64,000 nt of DNA from the IMG/VR virus record IMGVR_UViG_3300046616_000431, positions 1-64,000 of that record. The stretch is one strand, 5' to 3'. Below the pieces are notes generated by a model. The model did no database searches. It was not told the origin of the DNA and saw only the letters and a program-made list of their open reading frames with translations. This DNA comes from a virus. This document shows, in pieces, positions 47,976 to 56,012 of the stretch. Within the stretch, counting starts at the first letter, position 1, and the number at the start of each line of letters is the position of its first letter. The translations under genes were made by a program, and so were the position numbers.

Positions 47976-48385
47976 AGAGGCAGCTGAGGCTGGCCGACCG
48001 CCGGGGCGTGTTCCAGCGGGTGCACTTGTCCGAGGTGCAGAGCTTCGGGCTGGAGCTGCTGATCCTGCTGGACGGCTGGGCCGAGAGCGACGCGAAGACC
48101 GAGCAGCGCAACGACCAGCTGCGGATGGCTCTCGTGGCCGCCGGGGAGTCCCCTGCGGACCTCTTCGAGCCGGAGAGCTACGACGACTTCGACCCCGCCG
48201 AGGACGAGGGCCGCGACCTGGACTACTCGGCCGTGGACTGGGCCGAGGAGGCCTCGGTCGACGACTGGGCCCTGCTGCAGCAGGCGCTGGACTCCACCCG
48301 GGTTTCGGTCGAGGGCAGCAGCGAGGGCGAGAAGCCGGACGGGCCTGAGCTGCCGGACGTGGACTTCGATCGGGAGTGGCAGTAA
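47445..48385 (+). CDS. Tail assembly chaperone, -1 frameshift fusion
   Basis: A 313-residue product: residues 1-166 as in the short form, then a -1 slip at 47936-47942 and 147 residues read from the overlapping frame. That part continues with FQRVHLSEVQSFGLELLILLDGWAESDAKTEQRNDQLRMALVAAGESP and ends acidic (DFDPAEDEGRDLDYSAVDWAEEASVDDW). This is the gpGT-type chaperone found in most long-tailed phages. The overlapping frame has no start with a ribosome site of its own, as expected. It ends at the tape measure start (TAATG). Confidence 0.87.
47936..47942 (+). other. -1 ribosomal frameshift site GGGAAAA
   Basis: In-frame reading is ATG GGA AAA, giving the X-XXY-YYZ heptamer G-GGA-AAA. A -1 slip continues as GGG AAA AGC CTT CGC, matching the open frame to 48385. 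CGCCCCG/CGGGGCG (47948-47954, 48002-48008) may form a downstream stem that stimulates slipping. Confidence 0.9.
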
Positions 48386-50580
48386 TGACGACGCCCCCAC
48401 CGGGTAACCCCCAGGGTCTGACCGGTGCCCTGACGCGCCTGACGATGCAGCTGCAGGCGATGCTGCACCAGAACCAGACGCTCAACAACCTGCCGTCGAG
48501 CGCCCGGCAGTACCTGCAGCAGGCCCGCCAGCAGATCGCCAGCCCGGCCGCGCTGCTGGGCGGCCAGGTGCCGCCTCCGGCCGCGCCGACGGCGCAGTGG
48601 ATAAACTCGGCGGCGGCGTCGTTCCTGAGCCAGGTGGTGCTCAACCAGCCGAACCGGGGCACCGGCCAGACCACCACTCCTACGACCCCGGGGCCGACGC
48701 CGCCGACCACGCCGCCGATTCCCCAGATGCCGTTCGGGCCGAGCCCGCTCATGTGGGGGTACCCGGGCGGCCACGGCGGCGGTAGCGGCGGCTACAACGG
48801 CCCCTACCCGGGCCTGTACCCGGGCCCCCTCGTCGCCCCGCAGCACGCCGGTGTGGGTGGCGGCAACGGTGGCGCCTCGACGGGCATCGGCTCCTGGGCC
48901 CGCCAGAGCGCGCCCATGGTCGGCGCGCGCATCGGAGGCCCCTGGGGCGCCGTGGCGGGCGCGGCCGTCGCTGCGTCCACGCAGATCCCGGCCGAGATCC
49001 GCAGCCAGCGCGACAAGAACGCCTACTACCAGTCGATCGAGGGCGGCTCCAACTTCGACGGCTTCGGCGAGCGCATGTCGGAGGAGGCATACCGCTGGTC
49101 GACGTTCGGCGTGCTTTCCTCCGATGAGGCCCGCAAGGCCTTCAAGGGCGTCACGAAGCTGGGCTACAACTCCAAGGTCGAGGGCGGCATCGGCCGCCAG
49201 GACGCGCTCGACTTCGTCTACCACGGCAAGACCCGGCGCGGCGCCTCGGTGGACGAGTCCCTGCAGACCCTGCAGGTGAACAGCAAGAACGCGCTCGGCA
49301 GCCTCAACGACCTCAACGACGCCCTCAACGCGGTGAGCGACAGTGCGGGCAAGGCGGGCATCAACTCGCAGATGGCCCGAGCCGAGTTCACGCAGCTCAT
49401 GGACCAGGCCATCAAGCAGGGCTACGGCTCGTCCGCCTCGGGTGTGGCCGCGCTGGAGCAGAACATCAAGTCCAGCTACGGCCGGTCCTTCCAGGACGTG
49501 GACGTCTCGGGGCGCCTGGGCATCAACCGCGCGTACCTGGCCGCGTCGATGACGGGGACGACCGTCTCTAACTACCTGACGGCCGGGCCGACGGCCAAGG
49601 GGCAGGCCGACTCGGTCGTCGACCAGAACGTGGCCAAGCTCGGCCTGAAGCCGGGCGTCGAGGCGTGGATCAAGCAGCAGATCGCCAAGTCCGGCGGCAA
49701 CGTCAACGAGGGCGTCGAGCAGCAGATCGCCGAGGAGATGCTGCGGAAGTTCTACCCGAACGACCCCATGGCGCTGGCGGCCGTGGTGGGCAGCCTGTCG
49801 GGCATGCCCAGCCTGGCCTCGGACGCGGTCAAGGCGGCTGCCTGGATCGTCAAGCAGTACAACGGCAAGGGCGCTGCCGCCGAGGTGAAGGACCTCACCA
49901 GCGCGGACAAGGCGAAGCTCAAGAAGACCAGCCAGGAAAACAAGGTCTCCACCGGCGTCGGCGAGCTGCAGCGCACCTCCATGGACGACCGGGGGCCGAA
50001 CGCGGGCAAGAGCAAGCTCGGCGACCTCGACCGCGAGCACTCCGGCGGCTTCCTCGGCTTCGGCGGCCACAACTCCGACGCCTACAACGCCTACCAGAGC
50101 TGGCACAAGAAGAACGGCGGCCAGGAGGACCCGGTCGTCTACGCCCTGCTGAACAAGATCCACGGGGACGACAAGACGAAGGTCGCGGTCACCACGAAGG
50201 ACGGCAAGAAGGTCGTCTCTCTGGCCGACGCGATCAAGCGGCACCGCAACGAGCTGGCGTCCGGCAACGCCGTCATCCTCGGCCCGGACGGCGGCAAGGG
50301 CCAGTCGGTCAGGGACCTCCTCGGCAAGGACAAGATCGACCCCCTGCGGGACTACTCCAAGGAGGCCAAGGCCAAGGAGAACTCCGGCGAGTCGTTCGAG
50401 GCCTGGGAGAAGAAGCACACCAAGAAGACGAAGGACGGCGGGAAGCTGGAGATCGGCCTGACGGCCGACGCCCGGCGCCTGCTGACCGTCATGGACTCCA
50501 CCGGCGTCTCCGGCGCCTCGGCGACCGCGTCCCCGCCGCTGAGCCCGTTCCCCTCCAACCCCAGCTACGGCGGGGAGTAG
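48385..50580 (+). CDS. Tape measure protein
   Basis: 731 residues, starting in the TAATG overlap with the chaperone. Position directly after the frameshifted chaperones is diagnostic. N-terminal helix (ALTRLTMQLQAMLHQNQTLNNLPSSARQYLQQARQQIA), then a Pro/Gly-rich part (about 100-170), a hydrophobic Gly/Ala stretch (GARIGGPWGAVAGAAVAASTQ), long helical regions (SLNDLNDALNAVSDSAGKAG) and a Lys/Glu-rich C-terminal segment (about 600-700). It sets tail length and can enter the host envelope. Compared with most tape measures it is short, which predicts a short contractile tail. Confidence 0.82.
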   Translation: MTTPPPGNPQGLTGALTRLTMQLQAMLHQNQTLNNLPSSARQYLQQARQQIASPAALLGGQVPPPAAPTAQWINSAAASFLSQVVLNQPNRGTGQTTTPTTPGPTPPTTPPIPQMPFGPSPLMWGYPGGHGGGSGGYNGPYPGLYPGPLVAPQHAGVGGGNGGASTGIGSWARQSAPMVGARIGGPWGAVAGAAVAASTQIPAEIRSQRDKNAYYQSIEGGSNFDGFGERMSEEAYRWSTFGVLSSDEARKAFKGVTKLGYNSKVEGGIGRQDALDFVYHGKTRRGASVDESLQTLQVNSKNALGSLNDLNDALNAVSDSAGKAGINSQMARAEFTQLMDQAIKQGYGSSASGVAALEQNIKSSYGRSFQDVDVSGRLGINRAYLAASMTGTTVSNYLTAGPTAKGQADSVVDQNVAKLGLKPGVEAWIKQQIAKSGGNVNEGVEQQIAEEMLRKFYPNDPMALAAVVGSLSGMPSLASDAVKAAAWIVKQYNGKGAAAEVKDLTSADKAKLKKTSQENKVSTGVGELQRTSMDDRGPNAGKSKLGDLDREHSGGFLGFGGHNSDAYNAYQSWHKKNGGQEDPVVYALLNKIHGDDKTKVAVTTKDGKKVVSLADAIKRHRNELASGNAVILGPDGGKGQSVRDLLGKDKIDPLRDYSKEAKAKENSGESFEAWEKKHTKKTKDGGKLEIGLTADARRLLTVMDSTGVSGASATASPPLSPFPSNPSYGGE

Positions 50581-50583
50581 GCC

Positions 50584-51240
50584 ATGGCTCTCGCGTCCCT
50601 GGGCTTCTCCGGCGGCCCGCAGCTCACCTTCCGGATCAACCCCAGCAGCATCAACTGGGGCTTCGACATCCACAGCAGCGTCACCCACACCGTCGGCGGC
50701 CGGGTCGTCCAGATCACCGGCGCGACGCTGCGGGACATGACCGTCACCGGCTACCTCGGCGAAAACCGCAAGGCGGGCGCGTCCCCGGACAGCCTGCCGG
50801 ACCATGCGGGCGTCTCCTGGCGCCTGCACGAGGCGTTCATGGCCCGCTGCCGCCAGATCATGAACCACCAGTCCCGCGACGCCAGCAAGACCGGGAAGAT
50901 GCACGAGCCCGCGATCTTCAACTACCCGCCGAAGGACTGGCGGTGGCAGGTCTACCTCAAGAGCGTCGAAGACCTCGACGGCAACGCCAGCATCGAGCAC
51001 CGCACGGGCAAGTACAGCCACGGCTACAAGCTGACGCTGTTCATCGTCCAGTCCGGCTCGGCCAGCCTGGTCTCCGCCGGTGCGTCCAAGAACGAGATCG
51101 ACGCCGCGCAGGCCAAGGCGATCTCCTCGTACATCGAGCGCATCAGCGAGGGCATCGGCTGGCGCCAGAGCCAGTACAACGGCGGCCTGTCCGACTCAGC
51201 CGCCCAGGAGAGCGACAAGGGCCAGAAGGAGGACAAGTAG
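50584..51240 (+). CDS. Baseplate or tail-tip protein, 218 aa
   Basis: ATG 50584 follows GGGGAGTAGGCC. The N-terminal GGPQLTFRINPSSINWGFDIHSSVTHTVGGRVVQITGATLRDMTVTGYLGE is strand-rich and resembles the start of proteins at the tube end of contractile tails; the rest has RLHEAFMARCRQIMNHQ and a helical tail. The motif FRINPSSINWGF is common in actinophage tail proteins (memory). It is the first of five genes between the tape measure and the hub. Stop overlaps the next GTG. Confidence 0.65.
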   Translation: MALASLGFSGGPQLTFRINPSSINWGFDIHSSVTHTVGGRVVQITGATLRDMTVTGYLGENRKAGASPDSLPDHAGVSWRLHEAFMARCRQIMNHQSRDASKTGKMHEPAIFNYPPKDWRWQVYLKSVEDLDGNASIEHRTGKYSHGYKLTLFIVQSGSASLVSAGASKNEIDAAQAKAISSYIERISEGIGWRQSQYNGGLSDSAAQESDKGQKEDK

Positions 51241-51434
51241 TGGCTGCAGGCGAACGCGAGTGCATCATCAAGGTGCTGCGCCACATCGCGCCGAGCGAGC
51301 CCACCGGCCGTATCTGGGGACGCAAGCAGTCGGCCGACGGCGGGCAGGGACGAGAGGGCAACCTGTGGGCCGCCGACCCGGAGGACCTTGCCGACCTCAT
51401 CGTCGCCGAGCTGACCCGAGAGCGAGGGTGGTAA
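51240..51434 (+). CDS. Small protein, 64 aa
   Basis: GTG 51240 overlaps the previous stop and has AAGGAGGA before it. Sequence AAGERECIIKVLRHIAPSEPTGRIWGRKQSADGGQG is basic in the first half, and the C-terminus (NLWAADPEDLADLIVAELTRERGW) is helical. It is tightly coupled on both sides within the tail operon. Perhaps a small assembly factor; not recognised. Confidence 0.68.
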   Translation: MAAGERECIIKVLRHIAPSEPTGRIWGRKQSADGGQGREGNLWAADPEDLADLIVAELTRERGW

Positions 51435-51664
51435 TGGCTGACCAGTGGGGGTCCGACGTTCCCGTCTCGATGCCGCAGCCGCTGCCGAAGGACGTCGTCG
51501 GCGTCGTGCACATGGGCGGGTTCGTCATGACCGAGAGCGGCCTCTTCCCTGACCTGTCGGCCGCCGACCACGAGTGGCTGTCCCGGCCTACCTTCGCGCC
51601 GTACAACCCGATGAACGACCTGGTCGAGTCCGTCCCTGACCCCGCCGACGACGAGGATTTCTAG
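51434..51664 (+). CDS. Small protein, 76 aa
   Basis: ATG 51434 overlaps the previous stop (TAATG). Sequence has DVPVSMPQPLPKDVVGVVHMGGFVMTESGLFPDLSAADHEWLSRPTFAPYNPMNDLVES, with a possible beta-hairpin around VVGVVHMGGFVM and an acidic end. Its last codons overlap a reverse-strand gene by four bases. Function unknown, likely a tail accessory. Confidence 0.66.
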   Translation: MADQWGSDVPVSMPQPLPKDVVGVVHMGGFVMTESGLFPDLSAADHEWLSRPTFAPYNPMNDLVESVPDPADDEDF

Positions 51665-51885
51665 CGCTTGCGCCGTAGCACCACGATGAGCTTCAGCGCC
51701 AGGAACGGCCAGGAGAACAAGAGGTGCAACACGATGAGAGGGAGCTGATCTTCCAGGTCCCAGGCCAGGAACGACCCATCGTTCTTGACGGCCTTGATGG
51801 CAATCGAGGAAACCTGCGCCCAGCCGATCATCCAGGCCACACCGGTGATCACGAGCAGTGGCGTGACGATCGACTCTGGATTCAT
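51661..51885 (-). CDS. Reverse-strand two-pass membrane protein, 74 aa
   Basis: Start complement 51885; the only reverse gene in the tail operon. Segments SIVTPLLVITGVAWMIGWAQVSSIAI and LPLIVLHLLFSWPFLALKLIVVL span the membrane, with a Lys-rich loop (KAVKNDGSFLAWDLED) and a basic end (RRKR). Hydrophobic composition and codon pattern argue for a real gene. TAGACT on the reverse strand lies only seven bases before the ATG, so it may be leaderless. It overlaps the forward 51434 gene by four bases. Possibly a lysogen-expressed surface or exclusion protein. Confidence 0.6.
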   Translation of the reverse strand: MNPESIVTPLLVITGVAWMIGWAQVSSIAIKAVKNDGSFLAWDLEDQLPLIVLHLLFSWPFLALKLIVVLRRKR

Positions 51886-51917
51886 TCTCCGGAGTCTACC
51901 GACTCAAGGAGGGGTTC

Positions 51918-52580
51918 GTGGCCGACAGCCGCAAGGGGCTGAACTGCACCCTGTCCTACCCGGACGGCAAGACCAACCGGCAGTTCAGGGTGCGTGTCGA
52001 CTCTATCGGCCACGGCGTGACGATGGTGGCCGACGAGTCGAGCGCCCGTAACTCGCGCGCCTACTACCCGCACCGGGTGGCGCCGTCGCGCTTCTACCTG
52101 CGGGTGCTCCTGAAGGGGTACGCGGAGCGCCGGGCGTTCTCCAACTGGATGCAGGGCTACGCCGACCACGTGATGAACCCGGGCCTGGCCGTCGGCAAGA
52201 AGTTCCCCGACATGCGCGTCATGGTGCCGTCGAGGAACTTCGACCGCGAGGGCGTGCCGCTGACGGGGTTCGAGTGGGGTGACGCCATCGGCGCGATCCT
52301 GTGGACGCCGACGATCGTCTTCGAGACGACGGGTGAGCCCCAGGACACCGACTCCTGGACGACGAGCAGGTTCGTCAGCGCTGCGGACCCGGACCTGAAG
52401 TACTTCTGGCCCGCCGGTACGCAGCTCGGCGGCAACGCCGTGCCGTCGGGCAACTACAACAACGTCATCGACGGCTCCGACGGCGGCTCCGACGAGGGTC
52501 AGACCCTGGAGGACATCCCCGTGCATGCCCAGCCGAACGAGGGCACCAAGCCGAACGACCGGTACGACTACGGGAGCTAA
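51918..52580 (+). CDS. Baseplate or tail protein, 220 aa
   Basis: GTG 51918 with AAGGAGGGG. Strand-rich N-terminus (LNCTLSYPDGKTNRQFRVRVDSIGHGVTMVADESS), then YPHRVAPSRFYLRVLLKGYAERRAFSNWMQGYADHVMNP with an aromatic helix, and a mostly acidic C-terminus (SDGGSDEGQTLEDIPVHAQPNEG). The position before the hub and the compact tail-tube-like composition suggest a tail-tip or baseplate component. A good terminator starts at the stop. Confidence 0.65.
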   Translation: MADSRKGLNCTLSYPDGKTNRQFRVRVDSIGHGVTMVADESSARNSRAYYPHRVAPSRFYLRVLLKGYAERRAFSNWMQGYADHVMNPGLAVGKKFPDMRVMVPSRNFDREGVPLTGFEWGDAIGAILWTPTIVFETTGEPQDTDSWTTSRFVSAADPDLKYFWPAGTQLGGNAVPSGNYNNVIDGSDGGSDEGQTLEDIPVHAQPNEGTKPNDRYDYGS

Positions 52581-52625
52581 CGCGCTGGCGTCCGCCTCCG
52601 CCAAGAGACTACGGACACCAGCGCG
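52581..52625 (+). terminator. Terminator after the 51918 gene
   Basis: A 14-bp stem with one mismatch, CGCGCTGGCGTCCG / CGGACACCAGCGCG (52581-52594, 52612-52625), beginning at the stop codon. Confidence 0.82.
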
Positions 52626-52692
52626 TGCAAGGAATGCCCGGACACCGTAGCAGTTCTCCTGTTCTCTGATCTGCCATTCGCCTCAACGACGC

Positions 52693-52731
52693 GGGGCCAG
52701 GCTCCCGGTCTGCCCCGGGTCACCTGGCCCC
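52693..52731. other. Second hairpin in the gap before the hub gene
   Basis: GGGGCCAGG pairs with CCTGGCCCC (52693-52701, 52723-52731). There is no T run and no gene between 52626 and 52824, so it may belong to an untranslated leader or act as a second terminator. Confidence 0.5.
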
Positions 52732-52787
52732 ACTTGCAGCTGCCCACGGCGGCTGCCTTGTCCTGCCAAGGTACCTGATCCGACCTC

Positions 52788-52822
52788 GTGTCCGCACGCA
52801 TCTGCCGCGCCCCAAGGGGCGG
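52788..52822 (+). promoter_or_regulatory. Bipartite element 18 (hub)
   Basis: GTGTC (52788-52792, one mismatch), 21-base spacer, AAGGGGCGG (52814-52822). It ends two bases before the GTG start, so AAGGGG also serves as its ribosome site. Confidence 0.55.
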
Positions 52823-52824
52823 AG

Positions 52825-55317
52825 GTGGTCCAGATTCCGAACTTCGTGATGGCTCCTGGGGTCAAGGTCTACATCGCGACCGAGAAGCACGGGATCATCG
52901 ACGTCTCGGACGACCTGGTCGAGGGCTCGATGACGCGGCGTTCCGACGGCGTCAGCTCGTTCAGCTTCTCGCTGCAGAACGTGCGCCGGAAGTACGACGG
53001 GGTCCTGTCGCCGAACGACCGCGTCGCCGTCCAGATGAAGCGCCTGAAGTGGGTGCAGGTCTACACCGGCTACCTGAACAAGGTGCCGCTGGTGACGGCC
53101 TGGCCGCGCGTGGTTCACCTGACGTCGTCCTGCTCGCTGAAGCGCCTGCAGTACTGGTACTGGGACTCCCACGCCGAGGCCTCCCAGATGATGGTGAGGC
53201 AGGCGCTGACGGACGCGGGCAAGGAGTCCGGCGTCAGCGACGGCGGCATGACCAACGTGATCTTGACGATCCTGAAGAAGGTCGTCGGCTGGCCCGAGTC
53301 GAGGGTCCACATCGCGAAGATCCCCGGCAACTGGTTCGGCGTCGTCGAGACCCTGGCCAAGCAGATCAACGCCGAACTCGACAACGCGGACAAGATCGCC
53401 CGGACCCTCCTTGAGTCGCTGGGCACCGCTTCGGTCGGCGTGGGCGGCGGCGACGCCAGCTCGCTGACCGGCGAGTACGGCGGCTTCAACTCCTCCGAGC
53501 AGAAGAAGAACGGCGCGACGATCTACTCGGTCGGCAAGCAGAAGGGCGGCAGCACCCGGGACTGCATCATCGCGATCATGACGGCGATGCAGGAGTCGGG
53601 CCTGGTCAACCTCGACCACGGCGACCGGGACTCGATCGGCCTGTTCCAGCAGCGCCCGAGCCAGGGCTGGGGAACCAAGGCCGAGATCATGAACCCGGAG
53701 TACTCGGCGGGGAAGTTCTTCGAGGCCCTGTTCAAGGTCAAGAACCGCGACAGCATGGAGCTGTGGGAGGCCTGCCAGGCTGTGCAGCGCTCCGGCCTTC
53801 CGAGGGCCTACGCGGCGCACGAGAAGGCCGCCACGGCGATGGTGCGCGACCTGGAGAAGGGCAAGAGCGGCGACAAGAACACGGACGACCTGAAGTCCAA
53901 GCCGCAGGGCACCTCCAGCGGCCTCGCGCTGGCGCAGACGGCCGTGAACTACTGCAGCAAGTACCCGAACATCCCGTACACCCAGAAGTACGGCGGCACG
54001 CAGATGGACGTCCTGACGGCGAACCCGCCGCCGGGCCTGGACTGCTCCAGCTTCGTGCAGGCGATGTACCTGCGGACCATGGGCAGCCTCTACAGCCTGC
54101 CGCGCGTGGCCGCCGACCAGTACGCCTTCTGCAAGGACGTCTCCGTGGAGACAGCCCTCAAGACGCCCGGGGCGCTGGTCTTCAAGGGCGGCTCGGCCAG
54201 CGGCATCTACCACGTCGAGATGTCCCTGGGGGACGGCAAGAGCACGGTCGGCGCGCACCGCGCCGGGGCCAAGCCGCACGATGTCGGCGTCAACCCGCCG
54301 TCGGCCGCTAGCTACTGGGACTTCGGCGGCTTCCTGCCCCGCATCGCCTACACGACCGGCGCGGGCGGGGTCATCTTCGAGGGCACGGACGGGGTCGAGG
54401 GGGCCGCCAGCTCCACCGAGCCTGTCGTCGAGCTGGTCACCGGCGCGGACGCGCCCGGCTACAACCCGGACGACCCCTTTGACAAGATGTTCGGCGACAA
54501 CGCCTGGCTGCCGATCTCGACGGCCGAGAACGACCCGAACTACGCCATGGCGCAGATGCTGGCGGGGCCGCGCGCGCTGCTCAACGACCAGCCGTTGCTG
54601 CCCTACCTGAAGAACCTGTTCAACTCGACGATGAGGTCGTTCTCCTCGGCGCCGAACGGGGACCTGATCGCCTGGTACCCGGACTACTACGGCATGTGGG
54701 GCGCCGCCGCGAAAATGGTCATCGAGCCCATCGAGGTCCAGGACTTCGAGGTGAGCTGGTCGGACGACTACATGGTCACGCACCAGTTCGTGGTGACCAG
54801 CCCGCAGGGGTCGACGAACACCTTCGACCCGGCGACCGGCACCATCCAGTCGATCACCCAGGACTACCTGGCCCAGTCGGCGATCTTCACGACAGGCGTG
54901 GTCTCGGTGGACTTCCCGGGCGTCTGGAAGGCCCTCTTCGGCATGGATATGACCGAGAAGCAGGCCAAGGCGTACGCCGACAACATCAAGAAGCGCTTCG
55001 GCGCCCGGCCGGACTACCAGCAGCTGCCGGGCCTGGTCGGGCCGAAGGCGCAGCTGTTCGCCGCGATCTTCCTCTTCATGAGGCAGTTCGCGTACCAGTA
55101 CCAGGCGTCGGTGCCGCTGACATTCATGCCGGAGCTGTACCCCGGCATGCTCATCCAGATCCCGGCCTTCAACTTCCAGGCGTACGTCACCACCGTGACG
55201 CACACCTTCAAGTTCGGGCCTGACGGCTACTTCAACACGGCGGTCAACATCGCGGCTCCGGCCCGCCTCACCGGCGACAAGAAGCTGCTCGGACTCCCCA
55301 TGGCTGGTGGCCAGTGA
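52825..55317 (+). CDS. Baseplate hub carrying transglycosylase-like and NlpC/P60 domains
   Basis: 830 residues from GTG 52825; ATG 52849 is a fallback. Residues 1-200 and 520-830 are gpD/gp27-like hub parts (GVKVYIATEKHGIIDVSDDLVEGSM, PLTFMPELYPGMLIQIPAFNFQAYVTTVTHTFKFG). Inserted are two cell-wall enzymes. At about 240-340 MTAMQESGLVNLDHGDRDSIGLFQQ has the lytic transglycosylase Glu at 257. At about 370-510 GLDCSSFVQAMYL (Cys about 407) and GIYHVEMSLG (His about 462) form an NlpC/P60 domain. It would sit at the tail tip and open peptidoglycan during injection. Having both hydrolases in one hub is notable. Confidence 0.85.
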   Translation: MVQIPNFVMAPGVKVYIATEKHGIIDVSDDLVEGSMTRRSDGVSSFSFSLQNVRRKYDGVLSPNDRVAVQMKRLKWVQVYTGYLNKVPLVTAWPRVVHLTSSCSLKRLQYWYWDSHAEASQMMVRQALTDAGKESGVSDGGMTNVILTILKKVVGWPESRVHIAKIPGNWFGVVETLAKQINAELDNADKIARTLLESLGTASVGVGGGDASSLTGEYGGFNSSEQKKNGATIYSVGKQKGGSTRDCIIAIMTAMQESGLVNLDHGDRDSIGLFQQRPSQGWGTKAEIMNPEYSAGKFFEALFKVKNRDSMELWEACQAVQRSGLPRAYAAHEKAATAMVRDLEKGKSGDKNTDDLKSKPQGTSSGLALAQTAVNYCSKYPNIPYTQKYGGTQMDVLTANPPPGLDCSSFVQAMYLRTMGSLYSLPRVAADQYAFCKDVSVETALKTPGALVFKGGSASGIYHVEMSLGDGKSTVGAHRAGAKPHDVGVNPPSAASYWDFGGFLPRIAYTTGAGGVIFEGTDGVEGAASSTEPVVELVTGADAPGYNPDDPFDKMFGDNAWLPISTAENDPNYAMAQMLAGPRALLNDQPLLPYLKNLFNSTMRSFSSAPNGDLIAWYPDYYGMWGAAAKMVIEPIEVQDFEVSWSDDYMVTHQFVVTSPQGSTNTFDPATGTIQSITQDYLAQSAIFTTGVVSVDFPGVWKALFGMDMTEKQAKAYADNIKKRFGARPDYQQLPGLVGPKAQLFAAIFLFMRQFAYQYQASVPLTFMPELYPGMLIQIPAFNFQAYVTTVTHTFKFGPDGYFNTAVNIAAPARLTGDKKLLGLPMAGGQ

Positions 55318-55904
55318 TCGGCAGCGCAGCAACGCACGGGCTCGCCTGGTCCCTGAAGCAGGTCGTCCTGCGCGAGGTGGACCGGGCCAAGGGGCTGGCC
55401 CTCGGGGTCGACACCGAGGGGCAGTACGTCGAGGTGCGCCTGAGCATCCGCCGTTCGGGCATCGTCCCGAAGGTAGGCCAGACCTGGCTGATCGACCGCG
55501 ACTTCGGGGTGTGGTCCCTGGCTGCGCTGGTCGACCTCGCCCCGCCCGACGTGACCGGCGGGGAGTGGCTGCCGCTGACGCTGAAGAACGGCTGGACCGG
55601 CCCCACCACGACGGCTGACGCGCCCGCGCAGGCCCGCCTGAGCAACGGGTGGATCGAGGTCAGCGGCGTCATCAACGGCGGCACGGTACCGGCCGTGGGG
55701 GTCGACCTGGTGGTCGCGACGCTCCCCAGCGCCCTCCCGGCCCACTACAAGGGCAACGCTGTTCTGGCCAGCAACCTGCCCAGCGGGACGGTCGGCTACG
55801 TCCGCGCGGGCCTCCTGCAGAACGGGGACATCACAATCAAGGTCTCGCAGGCCTACACCCCGGCCTGGATCGACCTCAGCACCCTGAAAGCCCGGGTGAC
55901 ATGA
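55314..55904 (+). CDS. Baseplate spike or tail-tip protein, 196 aa
   Basis: GTG 55314 overlaps the hub stop (GTGA). First half (LKQVVLREVDRAKGLALGVDTEGQYVEVRLSIRRSGIVPKVGQTWLIDRDFG) resembles an OB-fold spike such as gpV; the rest is a jelly-roll-like segment (GWTGPTTTADAPAQARLSNGWIEVSGVINGG) found in many phage fibres. It would sit below the hub. Ends next to the bidirectional terminator at 55904-55933. Confidence 0.66.
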   Translation: MIGSAATHGLAWSLKQVVLREVDRAKGLALGVDTEGQYVEVRLSIRRSGIVPKVGQTWLIDRDFGVWSLAALVDLAPPDVTGGEWLPLTLKNGWTGPTTTADAPAQARLSNGWIEVSGVINGGTVPAVGVDLVVATLPSALPAHYKGNAVLASNLPSGTVGYVRAGLLQNGDITIKVSQAYTPAWIDLSTLKARVT

Positions 55905-55933
55905 AAAAAGTGAGACCCATGGGTCTCACTTTT
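55904..55933. terminator. Bidirectional terminator with perfect 20-bp palindrome
   Basis: GTGAGACCCATGGGTCTCAC (55910-55929) flanked by A6 and T4. It separates the forward tail operon from the reverse partition operon. Confidence 0.9.
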
Positions 55934-55943
55934 CCCGCCCTCA

Positions 55944-56005
55944 AAAACTGTGACATGCATGTCACAGAACTGGGGCTCCGAAAACTGTGACATGCATGTC
56001 ACAGA
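55944..56005. repeat. Two palindromic direct repeats, candidate parS centromere
   Basis: CTGTGACATGCATGTCACAG, a perfect 20-bp palindrome, occurs at 55948-55967 and 55985-56004; identity extends to 25 bases (55944-55968, 55981-56005). Centres are 37 bases apart, about 3.5 helical turns. They lie at the 3' end of the partition operon, the usual place of many centromeres, nine bases from the ParB-position gene. No other copy was seen in the window. Confidence 0.72.
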
Positions 56006-56012
56006 TCCGAGG

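Noticed and set aside
19972-55394. Further AAGGGG matches inside genes (for example 19972, 51933, 55389)
   Set aside because: None has CTGTC or CTGTT 20-22 bases upstream, so they do not belong to the bipartite element.
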